Assembly (NCBI GenBank): GCA_018057825.1
Contig: JAGPCY010000048.1
Location: forward strand, 1 to 64,000
Length of the DNA: 64,000 nucleotides
DNA from: Kofleriaceae bacterium
Lineage (GTDB): Bacteria > Myxococcota_A > Polyangia > Haliangiales > Haliangiaceae
Direction: 5' to 3'
The position numbers were made by a program, and so were the translations under genes. The notes beneath the pieces are model-generated. The model was given only the letters and a program-made list of their open reading frames with translations, did not search any database and had not been told where the DNA came from. The stretch's first letter is position 1; each line of letters starts with the position of its first letter. Below, one piece after another: positions 42,490 to 51,146 of the stretch.

Positions 42490-43671
42490 TCAGCGCACCG
42501 CGATCTCGACCTGCCACGCCGCGCCCAGGTGCTCGGCCCACACGATCGTGCCGTCGACGGCGAGCACCACCCGAGCCCCGGCCCGCGCCGCCCGCGGCAC
42601 CTTGGCGTCGGCGTACAGATCGGACAGCTTGCGCGATCGCCCACGGAGGCGGGCCGGACGCATCCGATCGCCGGGCTGCCAGGCGCGGATGCGGTACGGC
42701 CCATCGGGGCCGAGGGCGAGGAGCGGCGGGGGCGGCGCGGCGCCCTCGGCGCGCGCCGGCGCGATCAGTCGATCGTAGATCCGCTCGACCCGGCCGCCGG
42801 GGAGATCGAGCCCGCGGCTGCCGGCGGTGGGGCGGGCCGCGAGGTCGAGGACCGCGCCGACGTGGGCGCGGGTGGCGCCGCGGCCACGGGTGGTCAACCA
42901 CGCGGCCACCACGCGGCGGGCCAGAGCCGGCGGCAACGCGGCGAGCGCCGCGGCGTCGAGGTCGTCCCCTCGCGCGACCGCGGCCCGGGCGGTCGCGACC
43001 TGGGGCGCGAAGAGCGCGCGATCGTCGGCGGCGTCGGCAGCCAGGGCGACCAGCGCGCCCTCGAGCTGCGGGTGGCGGGCCGCGAGCGCCGGCACGATCG
43101 TCTGCCGCAACCACGCGCGGGCGTAGCGCGGGTCGGCGTTCATCGGGTCGCGCCACGGCGCGAGCTGCTCGGCCTCGCAGTAGGCCAGGACGGCGGCGCG
43201 ACCGTGAGCCAGGAGCGGCCGCACGAAGGGCCCGCGGCGCGGCGCGATCGCCGCCAGGCCGTCGGGGCCAGTGCCGCGCAAGAGCCGGAGGAGCACGGTC
43301 TCGGCCTGATCGGTCGCGGTGTGGCCGGTGAAGATCAGCTCGCCGGCGGCCAGCTCGACGAGGGCGCGGTGGCGGACCCGACGCGCTTGGGCCTCCCACG
43401 ACGGACCGGCGGGGACCTCGACCGCGGCGACGGCGATCGCCAGGCCGCGGGCCGCGGCCCAGGCCCGGGCGTGGACGACCGCGGCGGCGCTGGCCGGCGC
43501 GCCGTGATCGACGTGCAGCAAGCGCACCGCGGCGGGACCGAGCGCGGCGGCCGCAGCGTCGGCCAGCACCGACGAGTCGGGCCCGCCGGAGAACGCGATG
43601 TCGACGCGGCGCCGACCATGGCGCGCCAGGGCGGCGGCGACGGCGGCCCGGATCGCGGCGACGGACGACAC
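42490..43671 (-). CDS. tilS: tRNA(Ile)-lysidine synthase
   Basis: Modifies C34 of tRNA-Ile(CAU) to lysidine so that it reads AUA. The 393-residue product shows the PP-loop DIAFSGGPDSSVLADAA near the N-terminus, LLHVDHGAP, FTGHTATDQAETVLLRLLRG, and the domain linking to a small C-terminal TilS domain (RGRSRKLSDLYADAKVPRAAR). GTG 43671 is chosen because homology starts there and TACACT lies exactly 6 nt upstream without a Shine-Dalgarno. It is divergent from the DUF6178 gene across only 82 bp. Confidence 0.93.
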   Translation of the reverse strand: MSSVAAIRAAVAAALARHGRRRVDIAFSGGPDSSVLADAAAAALGPAAVRLLHVDHGAPASAAAVVHARAWAAARGLAIAVAAVEVPAGPSWEAQARRVRHRALVELAAGELIFTGHTATDQAETVLLRLLRGTGPDGLAAIAPRRGPFVRPLLAHGRAAVLAYCEAEQLAPWRDPMNADPRYARAWLRQTIVPALAARHPQLEGALVALAADAADDRALFAPQVATARAAVARGDDLDAAALAALPPALARRVVAAWLTTRGRGATRAHVGAVLDLAARPTAGSRGLDLPGGRVERIYDRLIAPARAEGAAPPPPLLALGPDGPYRIRAWQPGDRMRPARLRGRSRKLSDLYADAKVPRAARAGARVVLAVDGTIVWAEHLGAAWQVEIAVR

Positions 43672-43753
43672 CGGCCCAGTGTAGACCGCGCCGCGCCGGT
43701 CCGGCCCCCACAGCGGTTGCGCCGCGGGAGAGACGTCACTACCGTGGCCCGAC
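43672..43753. promoter_or_regulatory. Divergent leaderless-type promoters for tilS and the DUF6178 gene
   Basis: TACACT on the minus strand (43683-43678) ends 6 nt before the tilS GTG. TACCGT on the plus strand (43740-43745) ends 8 nt before the GTG at 43754. Both fit TANNNT -10 boxes that would place the transcription start at or next to the start codon. No good -35 box is visible on either strand. Confidence 0.5.
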
Positions 43754-45400
43754 GTGACCGAACCCGACGCTCCGCTCACTCGCCTGCGCGCCCAGCTCGC
43801 GGGCCCGCGCGGCCGCGCGCGGGTCGAGGCGCTGCTCGCCGATCCCGACGCCGCGACCCTCGTGCCGGCGCTGCCGGCGGCGACCTTCCACGGCCTCATC
43901 CAGGACGTCGGCCTCGACGAGGCCGGCGAGCTCTTGGCCCTGGCCACGCCGGCCCAGGTCCAGGGCTGCCTCGACCTCGAGGTCTGGGATCGCGATCGCG
44001 TCGACGTCGCCGCGGCCCGGCCGTGGATCGCGGCGCTCCTCGAGGTCGGCTTCGAGAAGGTCGGCGCGGTGTGGGCCGGGCTCGACCCCGAGTGGCGGGC
44101 GCTCTACCTCGCGGCCCACGCGACGATCTACGACCTGTCGGGTGGCGAAGACCCCGACCACGACGCCGCGTATCTCGACGATCCCGATCCGCCGCCGGTG
44201 TGGTTCACGCCCGATCGCGACTTCGCGCTGCGCTTGCTGGGCGGCGAGGACCAGGCGCGCCTGACGATGGAGCTGGTCGAGTCGCTGTACCGGGCCGACA
44301 TGGCCCTGGCCCGACACACGATCCTGGCTGCGCGCTCCGAGCCGACCGCCGAACTTGAGGAGACCAGCTACCGATGGCGCTCGGGCCGGCTGGCCGACGA
44401 CGGCTATGTCGACTTCTACGAGGCCCTGGCGCTGTTCGCGCCGATGACGCCGGAGCAGTTCGTCGCGACCCCGGTCGGCTCGACGATCGTCGACGAGCCC
44501 GGCCCGCCGCTGCCGCGGGCGATGGCCGAGCGCGTGCTCGCCACGAGCTTCCTGGCCCGGGCCTGGGATCGGGTCGGCGCCGACGATCCGGCGGCCGCCG
44601 ACCGCCTCGAGCTCGCGCTGCCGAGCCTGGTCAACCAGGTGCTGGCGGCGGCCCGGGTCCGCCCCGGCGATGGCGACGCGATCGCTGCGGCCGCCACCTA
44701 CGCCACCGCGACCGTGGCCCTCGGCCTCGAGACCGTGGCTCGCGGCGACGTGGTCGCGGCGGCGCGCATCCTGGCCGGCGCCTCGCTCCAGCACCTGCAC
44801 CGGGTCGGCTACACCGTCACGGTGCGGCTGGCCAAGGTCGCGGCCAGCCTGGCGCCACGCGCCACCACCGCCGACGACCGCAGCGCCGCGGTGGTGACCG
44901 CGCTGTGCGCGCCGCGGCCGTGGCTGGCCCGCGTCATCGACGATCCGCCGACGACCGGAGTCCGGCCCTTCGAGACCACCGCGGACCTGCGGCGGGCCGC
45001 CGAGGTCCTGGCCGAGCTGGCGATCCGGATCGCGGTGGCCGAGCGCCTCGGCGTGGTCCTGACCGCGATGAAGGACGTGCCCGAGCCCCGTCCGGCCGTC
45101 GACGACCACGGCCGCACCGCGCTGGTCCGCTGGCTGGCCTCGGGGGAGCTGACCGGCGGCGCGCTGTCGCCCGGGGAGCTCGCGGCGGCCGCGGCGGCCG
45201 TGCCCGGCCTCGATCGCCCCGCCGCCCTCACCGCCGTGCGCGAGCTCCTGGGCGCCGACGGTGGCTTGCCGGCCCGGCTGGCGGCGGTGGTCGGCGGCTG
45301 GCTCGACGACGTGACCGAGACCCTGACCCACCTCGATCTGACGCGCCTCGATCCGCGGTTCGTCGACGGTCTCCTGGTCACAACAGTCGCGCGCGCGTAG
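43754..45400 (+). CDS. DUF6178 family protein
   Basis: A 548-residue cytoplasmic protein that I place in the DUF6178 family, frequent in deltaproteobacteria-type genomes. Typical blocks are LVPALPAATFHGLIQDVGLDEA near the N-terminus (split here only for description), ILEVGF-type WIAALLEVGFEKV, VWFTPDRDF, ESLYRADMALA, EETSYRWRSGRLADDGYVDFYEALALFAP (shown in part), and a helical C-terminal half. Function unknown. The start GTG 43754 is preceded by TACCGT. A hexanucleotide array follows the stop directly. Confidence 0.75.
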   Translation: MTEPDAPLTRLRAQLAGPRGRARVEALLADPDAATLVPALPAATFHGLIQDVGLDEAGELLALATPAQVQGCLDLEVWDRDRVDVAAARPWIAALLEVGFEKVGAVWAGLDPEWRALYLAAHATIYDLSGGEDPDHDAAYLDDPDPPPVWFTPDRDFALRLLGGEDQARLTMELVESLYRADMALARHTILAARSEPTAELEETSYRWRSGRLADDGYVDFYEALALFAPMTPEQFVATPVGSTIVDEPGPPLPRAMAERVLATSFLARAWDRVGADDPAAADRLELALPSLVNQVLAAARVRPGDGDAIAAAATYATATVALGLETVARGDVVAAARILAGASLQHLHRVGYTVTVRLAKVAASLAPRATTADDRSAAVVTALCAPRPWLARVIDDPPTTGVRPFETTADLRRAAEVLAELAIRIAVAERLGVVLTAMKDVPEPRPAVDDHGRTALVRWLASGELTGGALSPGELAAAAAAVPGLDRPAALTAVRELLGADGGLPARLAAVVGGWLDDVTETLTHLDLTRLDPRFVDGLLVTTVARA

Positions 45401-45407
45401 CCATTGG

Positions 45408-45598
45408 ACTCGGGGTCGGGGTCGGGGTCGAACTCGGACTCGGACTCGGACTCGGTCTCGGGTTCGGGCTCGGGCTCGGGTTCGGGTTCCGGTTCCGGTT
45501 CCGGTTCCGGCCTCGGACTCGGCCTCGGTCTCGGTCTCGGTCTCGGTCTCAGTCTCGGCCTCCGCCTCGGCCTCCGCCTCCGCCTCCGCCTCCGCCCC
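45408..45598. repeat. Hexanucleotide array (TCGGNN)n between convergent genes
   Basis: A degenerate array of TCGGAC, TCGGTC, TCGGGT and TTCCGG units, grading into (CTCCGC)n toward rnc. It lies between the 3' ends of the DUF6178 gene and rnc, the same kind of position as the 17.8-kb array. Confidence 0.92.
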
Positions 45599-45625
45599 CG
45601 CCCCCCTTCCCCACCGCGCCTTCGC

Positions 45626-46345
45626 TCAGTCCCCCGGGCTCGGCAGCGTCAGGCCATCGAGCCGAAACGCCGCCGCCGCCGCCGCGTTCTGCTCCGCCGC
45701 CTTCTTCGACGAGCCGTCGCTGCGCGCGAACATCGTGTCCCCGATCCACACCTCGACCACGAAGCGCTTGGCGTGGTCGGGCCCCATCTCGCCGACGGTG
45801 CGGTACACCGGCATCAGCTTGAGCCGCGCCAGCGCGACCTCCTGCAACCGGGTCTTGAAGTCGTAGAAGCCGTCGTGCTCAGCGGTCTCGATGCGGTGGG
45901 CCAGCAGGCGATCGACCATCGCCGCCGCGACCGGATAGCCGCCGTCGAGATAGACCGCCGCCACGACCGCCTCGAAGGCGTCGGCCAAGATCGATCGCTT
46001 GGTCCGCCCGCCGCTCCGCTCCTCGCCCTTGCCGAGGCGGAGCCAAGCGCCCAGCCCGAGGCCGGCCGCGACCTCGGCCAGCCCGGCCTCGCTCACGACC
46101 TGGGCCCGGGTCACCGACAGCTCGCCCTCGCGCAGGTGCGGGAACCGGACCATCAGGCGATGGCCGACCGCGAGATCGAGCACGGCATCCCCCAAGAACT
46201 CCAGGCGCTCGTTGTCGCCGCCGGCCGTACCCGGATGCTCGTTCCACCACGACGCATGGCGGAGCGCGACCTCGAGGTGATCGCGATCGCGGAAGACGTA
46301 GCCGAGCACGGCTTCGAGGGCGGCCAGGTCCGGCGCGTCGGGCAC
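45626..46345 (-). CDS. rnc: Ribonuclease III
   Basis: Double-stranded RNA endonuclease for rRNA and mRNA processing. The 239-residue product has the RNase III signature NERLEFLGDAVLDLAV, the second acidic site region ADAFEAVVAAVYLDGG, and a C-terminal dsRNA-binding domain (about 165-233) with YRTVGEMGPDHAKRFVVEV and GSSKKAAEQNAA. GTG 46345 is the start, with TATCGT ending 6 nt upstream. Divergent from a kinase gene, 54 bp apart. Confidence 0.95.
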   Translation of the reverse strand: MPDAPDLAALEAVLGYVFRDRDHLEVALRHASWWNEHPGTAGGDNERLEFLGDAVLDLAVGHRLMVRFPHLREGELSVTRAQVVSEAGLAEVAAGLGLGAWLRLGKGEERSGGRTKRSILADAFEAVVAAVYLDGGYPVAAAMVDRLLAHRIETAEHDGFYDFKTRLQEVALARLKLMPVYRTVGEMGPDHAKRFVVEVWIGDTMFARSDGSSKKAAEQNAAAAAAFRLDGLTLPSPGD

Positions 46346-46399
46346 CGCGGCACGATAGCAAATCGCGCGCCCCGCGCGGCTTCCGGTACACTGCCGGTC
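46346..46399. promoter_or_regulatory. Divergent leaderless-type promoters for rnc and a kinase gene
   Basis: TATCGT (minus, 46357-46352) ends 6 nt before the rnc GTG and TACACT (plus, 46387-46392) ends 7 nt before the kinase GTG. Two promoters in 54 bp leave no room for 5' leaders. Confidence 0.5.
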
Positions 46400-47722
46400 G
46401 TGGAGCCGCCCGCGCGCATCGGTCGCTACCACGTCCTCGGGCCGATCGCCCGCGGCGGGATGGCCGAGGTCTTGCGGGTCAAGAGCGTCGGTCTGGCCGG
46501 CTTCGAGAAGCACCTCGCGCTCAAGCGCATCGCCCCGGCCCAGGCCCGCGAGCCGCGCTTCATCCAGTCGTTCATCGACGAGGCCCGCATCGCCGCCGGG
46601 CTGTCGCACAAGAACCTGGTCCAGGTGGTCGACTTCGGCGAGGTCGATGGCGAGCTGTACCTGACGATGGAGCTGGTCGACGGCTGCGACCTGCGCCTGG
46701 CCCTCGAGCGCCTGGCCAGTCGGCGCCAGCGCATGCCGGTGGCCCTGGCCGCCCATGTGATCGCCGAGATCGCGACCGGCCTCGACTACGCCCACCGCAA
46801 GGCCGACGCCGACGGCGCGCCGCTGGCGATCGTCCACTGCGACGTGTCGCCGGCCAACGTCATGGTCACCGCCGAGGGTCACGTCAAGATCCTCGACTTC
46901 GGCGTGGCCCGCGCCAGCTTCACCCACGCCATCGAGCAGCGCCGGCTGCGAGGCAAGCCGCGCTACATGGCCCCCGAGCAGACTCGCGCCGAGCGCCCGA
47001 CCCCAGCGACCGACGTCTTCGCCCTGGCGGTGGTCGCGTGGGAGCTCCTGTTCGGCCGGCCGCTGTTCGATCACCCCGACGTCGCGACCACCCTGGTCGC
47101 GGTGCGCTCACAGCCGATCCCGCGGCTGGCCGGACGGCGCGAGCTCCCGGTCGAGCTGGCCCGCGCGCTCGACCGCGCCCTCGACCGGACCCCGGGTCGG
47201 CGCGGCAGCGCGGCTGAGCTGGCCGCGGCCGCGGCCCGCGCCTCCGGCGGCGCCAGCGCGCGCGGCCTGGCGGCCTGGCTCGACGAGCTCCTGGCCGGGT
47301 CGAGCCCCGCGCTGGCGGTGCCGACCTTCGCCGCCGCCACCGGTGACACCGTCGAGCGGATCGCGATCCCGCGCGAGCTGCCGTCGGCGATCCCGTCGGC
47401 GATCCCGACCGCGCTCCCGGCGCTGCCGACCACGCCGCTGCGCGGGCCGCGGGCCCCCCAGGCCGCGCCTCTCGACGAGCCCGCGGATCCAGCCGCCGAT
47501 CCGACCCGCGCCGATCTCGGCTTCGCCTGGCTCGACGATCCCGAGACCAGCGTCGACGCCGCCGATCGGCTCGGCACGTGCGATCTCGACGTGGGCGAAC
47601 TCGAGCCGGGCGATCTCGACGCGGGCGACCTCGACACCGGCGTCGAACCGCTGCCGGGCGACGCGACGATCGATCAGAGCCTCGACACCCAGCCGCCGCC
47701 GACCACGCGATCGCCATCGTAG
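46400..47722 (+). CDS. Serine/threonine protein kinase
   Basis: A 440-residue Hanks-type kinase. The kinase domain (about 8-270) has the glycine loop IARGGMAEV, the ATP lysine in LALKRI, HCDVSPANVMV (the common HRD is HCD here, as in many myxobacterial kinases), DFGVARASF and APEQT. The C-terminal 150 residues are Pro/Asp-rich and look unstructured, with no membrane helix. Targets unknown. GTG 46400 is the start. The last 49 nt overlap the convergent mnmA gene on the other strand. Confidence 0.9.
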   Translation: MEPPARIGRYHVLGPIARGGMAEVLRVKSVGLAGFEKHLALKRIAPAQAREPRFIQSFIDEARIAAGLSHKNLVQVVDFGEVDGELYLTMELVDGCDLRLALERLASRRQRMPVALAAHVIAEIATGLDYAHRKADADGAPLAIVHCDVSPANVMVTAEGHVKILDFGVARASFTHAIEQRRLRGKPRYMAPEQTRAERPTPATDVFALAVVAWELLFGRPLFDHPDVATTLVAVRSQPIPRLAGRRELPVELARALDRALDRTPGRRGSAAELAAAAARASGGASARGLAAWLDELLAGSSPALAVPTFAAATGDTVERIAIPRELPSAIPSAIPTALPALPTTPLRGPRAPQAAPLDEPADPAADPTRADLGFAWLDDPETSVDAADRLGTCDLDVGELEPGDLDAGDLDTGVEPLPGDATIDQSLDTQPPPTTRSPS

Positions 47723-48783
47723 AGGACGGCGGCCTGGCCGGGCGCGGCCACCGTCGGCTCGGCCAGCTCGACCACCGGCGGCGCGCCGTCGCGCACGACC
47801 GCCGGGATGCGGGCGCCGCGGTGACGGACCTGCACGGTCAGCCCATCGCCGCGCGGCCCGAGCCAGCGGACGTCGGCCAGCTTGAAGGCCGCGACCGCGG
47901 CGTCGTCGCGCCCACCGACGGTGACGGTCGCGGTGGCCGGATCGATCGCGGTCACGAACCGGCGATCGTCGGGGCCGACCCCGCGCAGGTTGCCGAGGCC
48001 GCGGTGCTGCCCGACGGTGAAGCGGTGGACGCCGTCGTGGTGGCCGAGCACGACGCCGCGCTCGTCGACGATCGGGCCCCGGGTCGGCAGGACGCGACCG
48101 CGCCGCACCGCCGCCGCCGCCACGAAGCCGGCGTGATCGCCGTCGGGGATGAAGCAGATCTCATGGGACTCGGGCTTGCTCGCGTTGGGCAAGCCGAGGG
48201 AGGCCGCCAGGGCCCGGACCTCGGGCTTGGCCAGCTCGCCGAGGGGAAACCACACCGCGCCCAGCGCCGCCGGCGGCATCGAGAACAGGAAGTACGACTG
48301 GTCCTTGTCGGGATCGACGGCCCGCCACAGGGCCGGCGCACCGTCGGGGCCCGGCGCGATCCGACCGTAGTGGCCGGTGGCCAGGACCTCGGCGCCGATC
48401 GCGCGGGCCTGGGCCAGAAGCGGCGTGAACTTGATGTGCTGGTTGCACTTCACGCACGGGTTGGGGGTCTGCCCGGCCAGGTAGGTGGCGACGAAGTCCT
48501 CGACCACCGCGTCGGTGAACTCGGCCTCGAGGTCGATCACGTAGTGGGGGATGCCGAGGTGGTCGGCGACCCGGCGGGCGTCCTCGACGTCGCGCGGCCC
48601 GCAGCAGCGACCGCGCGCGGTGCCGGTGGCCCGCGCGTCGTAGAGCCGCATGGTCATGCCGATCACGCGGTGACCGGCGGCGACCAAGAGCGCGGCCGCG
48701 GTCGCCGAGTCGACGCCGCCCGACAGCGCGACCACGACGGTGCGCGGCGCGGCGGGCGCAGCCGGGGGCGAGACGGACGACAT
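47674..48783 (-). CDS. mnmA: tRNA-specific 2-thiouridylase
   Basis: Transfers sulphur to U34 of tRNA-Lys, -Glu and -Gln. The 369-residue product has the PP-loop VVALSGGVDSATAAALL, GMTMRLYD, the catalytic Cys in TPNPCVKCNQHIKF, ATGHYGRI, DKDQSYFLF and a second catalytic Cys in ESHEICFIPDGD, and a C-terminal beta-barrel region. The ATG at 48783 gives a normal N-terminus. Its 3' end runs 49 nt into the convergent kinase gene. Confidence 0.95.
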   Translation of the reverse strand: MSSVSPPAAPAAPRTVVVALSGGVDSATAAALLVAAGHRVIGMTMRLYDARATGTARGRCCGPRDVEDARRVADHLGIPHYVIDLEAEFTDAVVEDFVATYLAGQTPNPCVKCNQHIKFTPLLAQARAIGAEVLATGHYGRIAPGPDGAPALWRAVDPDKDQSYFLFSMPPAALGAVWFPLGELAKPEVRALAASLGLPNASKPESHEICFIPDGDHAGFVAAAAVRRGRVLPTRGPIVDERGVVLGHHDGVHRFTVGQHRGLGNLRGVGPDDRRFVTAIDPATATVTVGGRDDAAVAAFKLADVRWLGPRGDGLTVQVRHRGARIPAVVRDGAPPVVELAEPTVAAPGQAAVLYDGDRVVGGGWVSRL

Positions 48784-48830
48784 GGGCGAAGCTGTGCCAG
48801 ACCCGAGCGCCGACGGCAAGCGCGGTAGCG

Positions 48831-49550
48831 TCAGCGCGGCGCCGTCGAGATGACGCCGGCGAACAGCTCCCCGGCCAGGAACCGGGTGCCACGCGGCGGC
48901 TGATCGCGGTTGTGGCGGAGCGCGGTGTTGACCACCCGCCGCGCGCGATCGCGGGTCACCCGCGGCCGGGTCGGATCGAAGAAGCCGCGGCGGACCACGC
49001 CGCCGCCGAGGTACAGCACCTCGACCACGCCGCGGGGATCGCGGCCGAGCGCGACGGCGACCAGCGAGGCCCGGGCCCCGCCGACCGCGCGATCGAAGAC
49101 GATCAGATCGCCGGGCGCCACGATGGCCAGCGAGCGCCAGGCGTCGCCGGCCTGGGCCCAGGCGATCAGCGCGGCCTCGGTGGCGACCGCGGGCGCGGCG
49201 CGGCCGGTCAACGACGACGACCACGCCAGGGCGAGGGCCAGGGGCGCGTGACGGGCGCGCCGGCCGACCAGCCGCCGGGCGTCCTCGACCGACGCGATCG
49301 CCGGCAGCGGCTCGGGGCCGTCGCGGTGGGGCGCCGGCAGCCGCGACCACACGATGCCGCCGTCGGGGGCCCGCGGGTAGTCGGGGGCGATCACCGCCGT
49401 CGAGGCCGGCCCGGGATCGGCGGCGACCGCGCCGAGGGTGCTGGGCCTCGGGCCGGGTGCGGGCGCGGGCGCCGCGGGTCCGCCGCCGGGGACCTGGCGG
49501 ACCCCACAGCCGAGGGCGAAGGCGGCGACCGCCGCAGCCAGGGCGCGCAT
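48831..49550 (-). CDS. Lipoprotein, NlpC/CHAP-like fold suspected
   Basis: A 239-residue lipoprotein with signal MRALAAAVAAFALGCG (Cys15) and a Pro/Ala linker. The domain at about 95-235 contains ARRLVGRRARHAPLALALAW, VAPGDLIVFDRAVGG and VVEVLYLGGGVVRRGFFDP. The GDLIVFD block resembles NlpC/P60 or CHAP wall-peptidase domains, but I do not see the catalytic Cys in its expected place, so activity is doubtful. TACCGT ends 6 nt before the ATG. Confidence 0.6.
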   Translation of the reverse strand: MRALAAAVAAFALGCGVRQVPGGGPAAPAPAPGPRPSTLGAVAADPGPASTAVIAPDYPRAPDGGIVWSRLPAPHRDGPEPLPAIASVEDARRLVGRRARHAPLALALAWSSSLTGRAAPAVATEAALIAWAQAGDAWRSLAIVAPGDLIVFDRAVGGARASLVAVALGRDPRGVVEVLYLGGGVVRRGFFDPTRPRVTRDRARRVVNTALRHNRDQPPRGTRFLAGELFAGVISTAPR

Positions 49551-49637
49551 GCCCCGACGGTAGGCCCGCCCACCGGCCCGCCCAACTTTTTTTGCCCCGC
49601 CACGCAACCCGGCCAGGGCGGCGCCGATATCCGCGGC

Positions 49638-50165
49638 ATGTCGGTCAAAGGTCATGGTCCCCTGGAGAAGCTCACGCTGGTCAACCTCGATCGTTCGGGC
49701 CAGGTGGTGGCGCAGTACAACCCGAAGGAGTTCCAGCTCGACAAGGCGGCGTCGTGGTCGCCGACCGCGAGCCGCGGCGATCAGCCCGAGCTGACGTTCC
49801 AGGGCTCGAACCCGCGGACCCTGCAGCTCGAGCTGTTCTTCGACACCTACGAGACCGGCGAGGACGTCCACGAGCGCTACGTCGGGCCGCTCCAGGAGCT
49901 GGCGCTGGTCATGCCGCCCAACCCGGCCACCGGGCGCAGCGATGAGGCCGACAAGCGGCCCCCGCGGGTCGCGGTGATCTGGGGCGGCGCGGGCCCGGGC
50001 GGGCCGGCCGGCGGCCACCGCCTGCCGCGGTTCATCGGCGTCGTCGAGTCGGTCGCGACCAAGTACACGATGTTCCTCCCCGACGGCACCGCGGTCCGCG
50101 CCACCTGCGCGATCAAGCTGCTCGAGGCCGACCGCGCGTCGTTCCGCGTCGGCGCGCCGCGCTGA
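49638..50165 (+). CDS. Contractile injection system tube/adaptor protein (Afp7-like, no LysM)
   Basis: A 175-residue protein matching the N-terminal domain of CIS tube-to-spike adaptor proteins (Afp7/Pvc7, phage gp53-like): VAQYNPKEFQLDKAASW, PELTFQGSNPRTLQLELFFDTYE (shown in parts), VAVIWGG, FIGVVESVATKYTMFLPDG and VRATCAIKLLE occur in family order. The usual C-terminal LysM domain is missing. No sheath, tube, baseplate or AAA gene is nearby, so it is an orphan. It may serve a CIS elsewhere in the genome, as may the DUF4157 effector at 32.5 kb. Confidence 0.8.
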   Translation: MSVKGHGPLEKLTLVNLDRSGQVVAQYNPKEFQLDKAASWSPTASRGDQPELTFQGSNPRTLQLELFFDTYETGEDVHERYVGPLQELALVMPPNPATGRSDEADKRPPRVAVIWGGAGPGGPAGGHRLPRFIGVVESVATKYTMFLPDGTAVRATCAIKLLEADRASFRVGAPR

Positions 50166-50201
50166 CTTCCCAGCCGCGGCCGACCGCGCTACAAGCCGGC
50201 C

Positions 50202-51131
50202 ATGGCCGACCGCGTCCACCTGCCCGTCGTGACCGGCGACGCCGCGCCGCCGCGCCGCCGCCACCCCGAGTGGATCCGCGTCCAGCTCCCGACCAAGCCG
50301 ACCTTCTTCGAGGTCAAGCAGCGGGTCGGCGAGCTCAAGCTCAACACCGTGTGCGAGAGCGCGAGCTGCCCCAACATCGGCGAGTGCTGGAGCCGGCGGG
50401 CCCTGACGATCATGATCATGGGCGACATCTGCACCCGGTCGTGCCGCTTCTGCGACGTCACCACCGGCCGGCCGCTCCCGCTCGATCCCGATGAGCCGGC
50501 CCGGGTCGCGACCATGCTGGCCGAGCTCGACCTCGAGCACACCGTGATCACCTGCGTCGATCGCGACGACCTGCCGGACTTCGGCGGGGCGCACTGGGCC
50601 GCGACCATCGCCGCGGTCAAGGCCGCGTGCCCCGACATGACGCTCGAGGTCCTGGTCGGCGACTTCAAGGGTCGCCCCGAGCATGCCGACCTGGTGCTCG
50701 ACGCCGGCCCCGACGTGTTCGCCCACAACCTCGAGACCGTGCCGCGGCTGTCGCGCGAGGTCCGGGTCCAGGCCAGCTACCCGCGCAGCTACCAGATCCT
50801 GGCCCACGCCCGCCGGCGCGGCGCGGTGGTGAAGACCGGGCTCATGCTCGGGCTGGGCGAGACCACCGACGAGGTGCTAGCGGTCCTGCGCGAGGTCGCC
50901 GACCTCGGCGTCGACATCGTCACGCTCGGTCAGTACCTGGCGCCGTCGCGCTCGCACCTGCCGGTGGTGCGCTACCTGCCGCCGGCCGAGTTCGCCGAGC
51001 TGGCCGACGCCGCGCGCGGCTTCGGCATCGCCCACGTCGAGAGCGGGCCGCTCGTGCGGTCGAGCTACCACGCCGATGGCCAGGCCGCCCTGGTCCGGGC
51101 CCTGCGAGCCAAGGCCGCAGTCGGCGGCTGA
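50202..51131 (+). CDS. lipA: Lipoyl synthase
   Basis: Radical-SAM enzyme inserting two sulphurs into octanoyl groups on 2-oxoacid dehydrogenases. The 309-residue product has the auxiliary cluster CESASCPNIGEC, the radical-SAM cluster CTRSCRFC, and the C-terminal RSSYHAD motif whose serine ligates the auxiliary cluster. LGQYLAPSRSHLPV is also typical. TACAAG ends 6 nt before the ATG. No lipB is adjacent. Confidence 0.96.
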   Translation: MADRVHLPVVTGDAAPPRRRHPEWIRVQLPTKPTFFEVKQRVGELKLNTVCESASCPNIGECWSRRALTIMIMGDICTRSCRFCDVTTGRPLPLDPDEPARVATMLAELDLEHTVITCVDRDDLPDFGGAHWAATIAAVKAACPDMTLEVLVGDFKGRPEHADLVLDAGPDVFAHNLETVPRLSREVRVQASYPRSYQILAHARRRGAVVKTGLMLGLGETTDEVLAVLREVADLGVDIVTLGQYLAPSRSHLPVVRYLPPAEFAELADAARGFGIAHVESGPLVRSSYHADGQAALVRALRAKAAVGG

Positions 51132-51146
51132 CCAGGGCGCGCGCGA

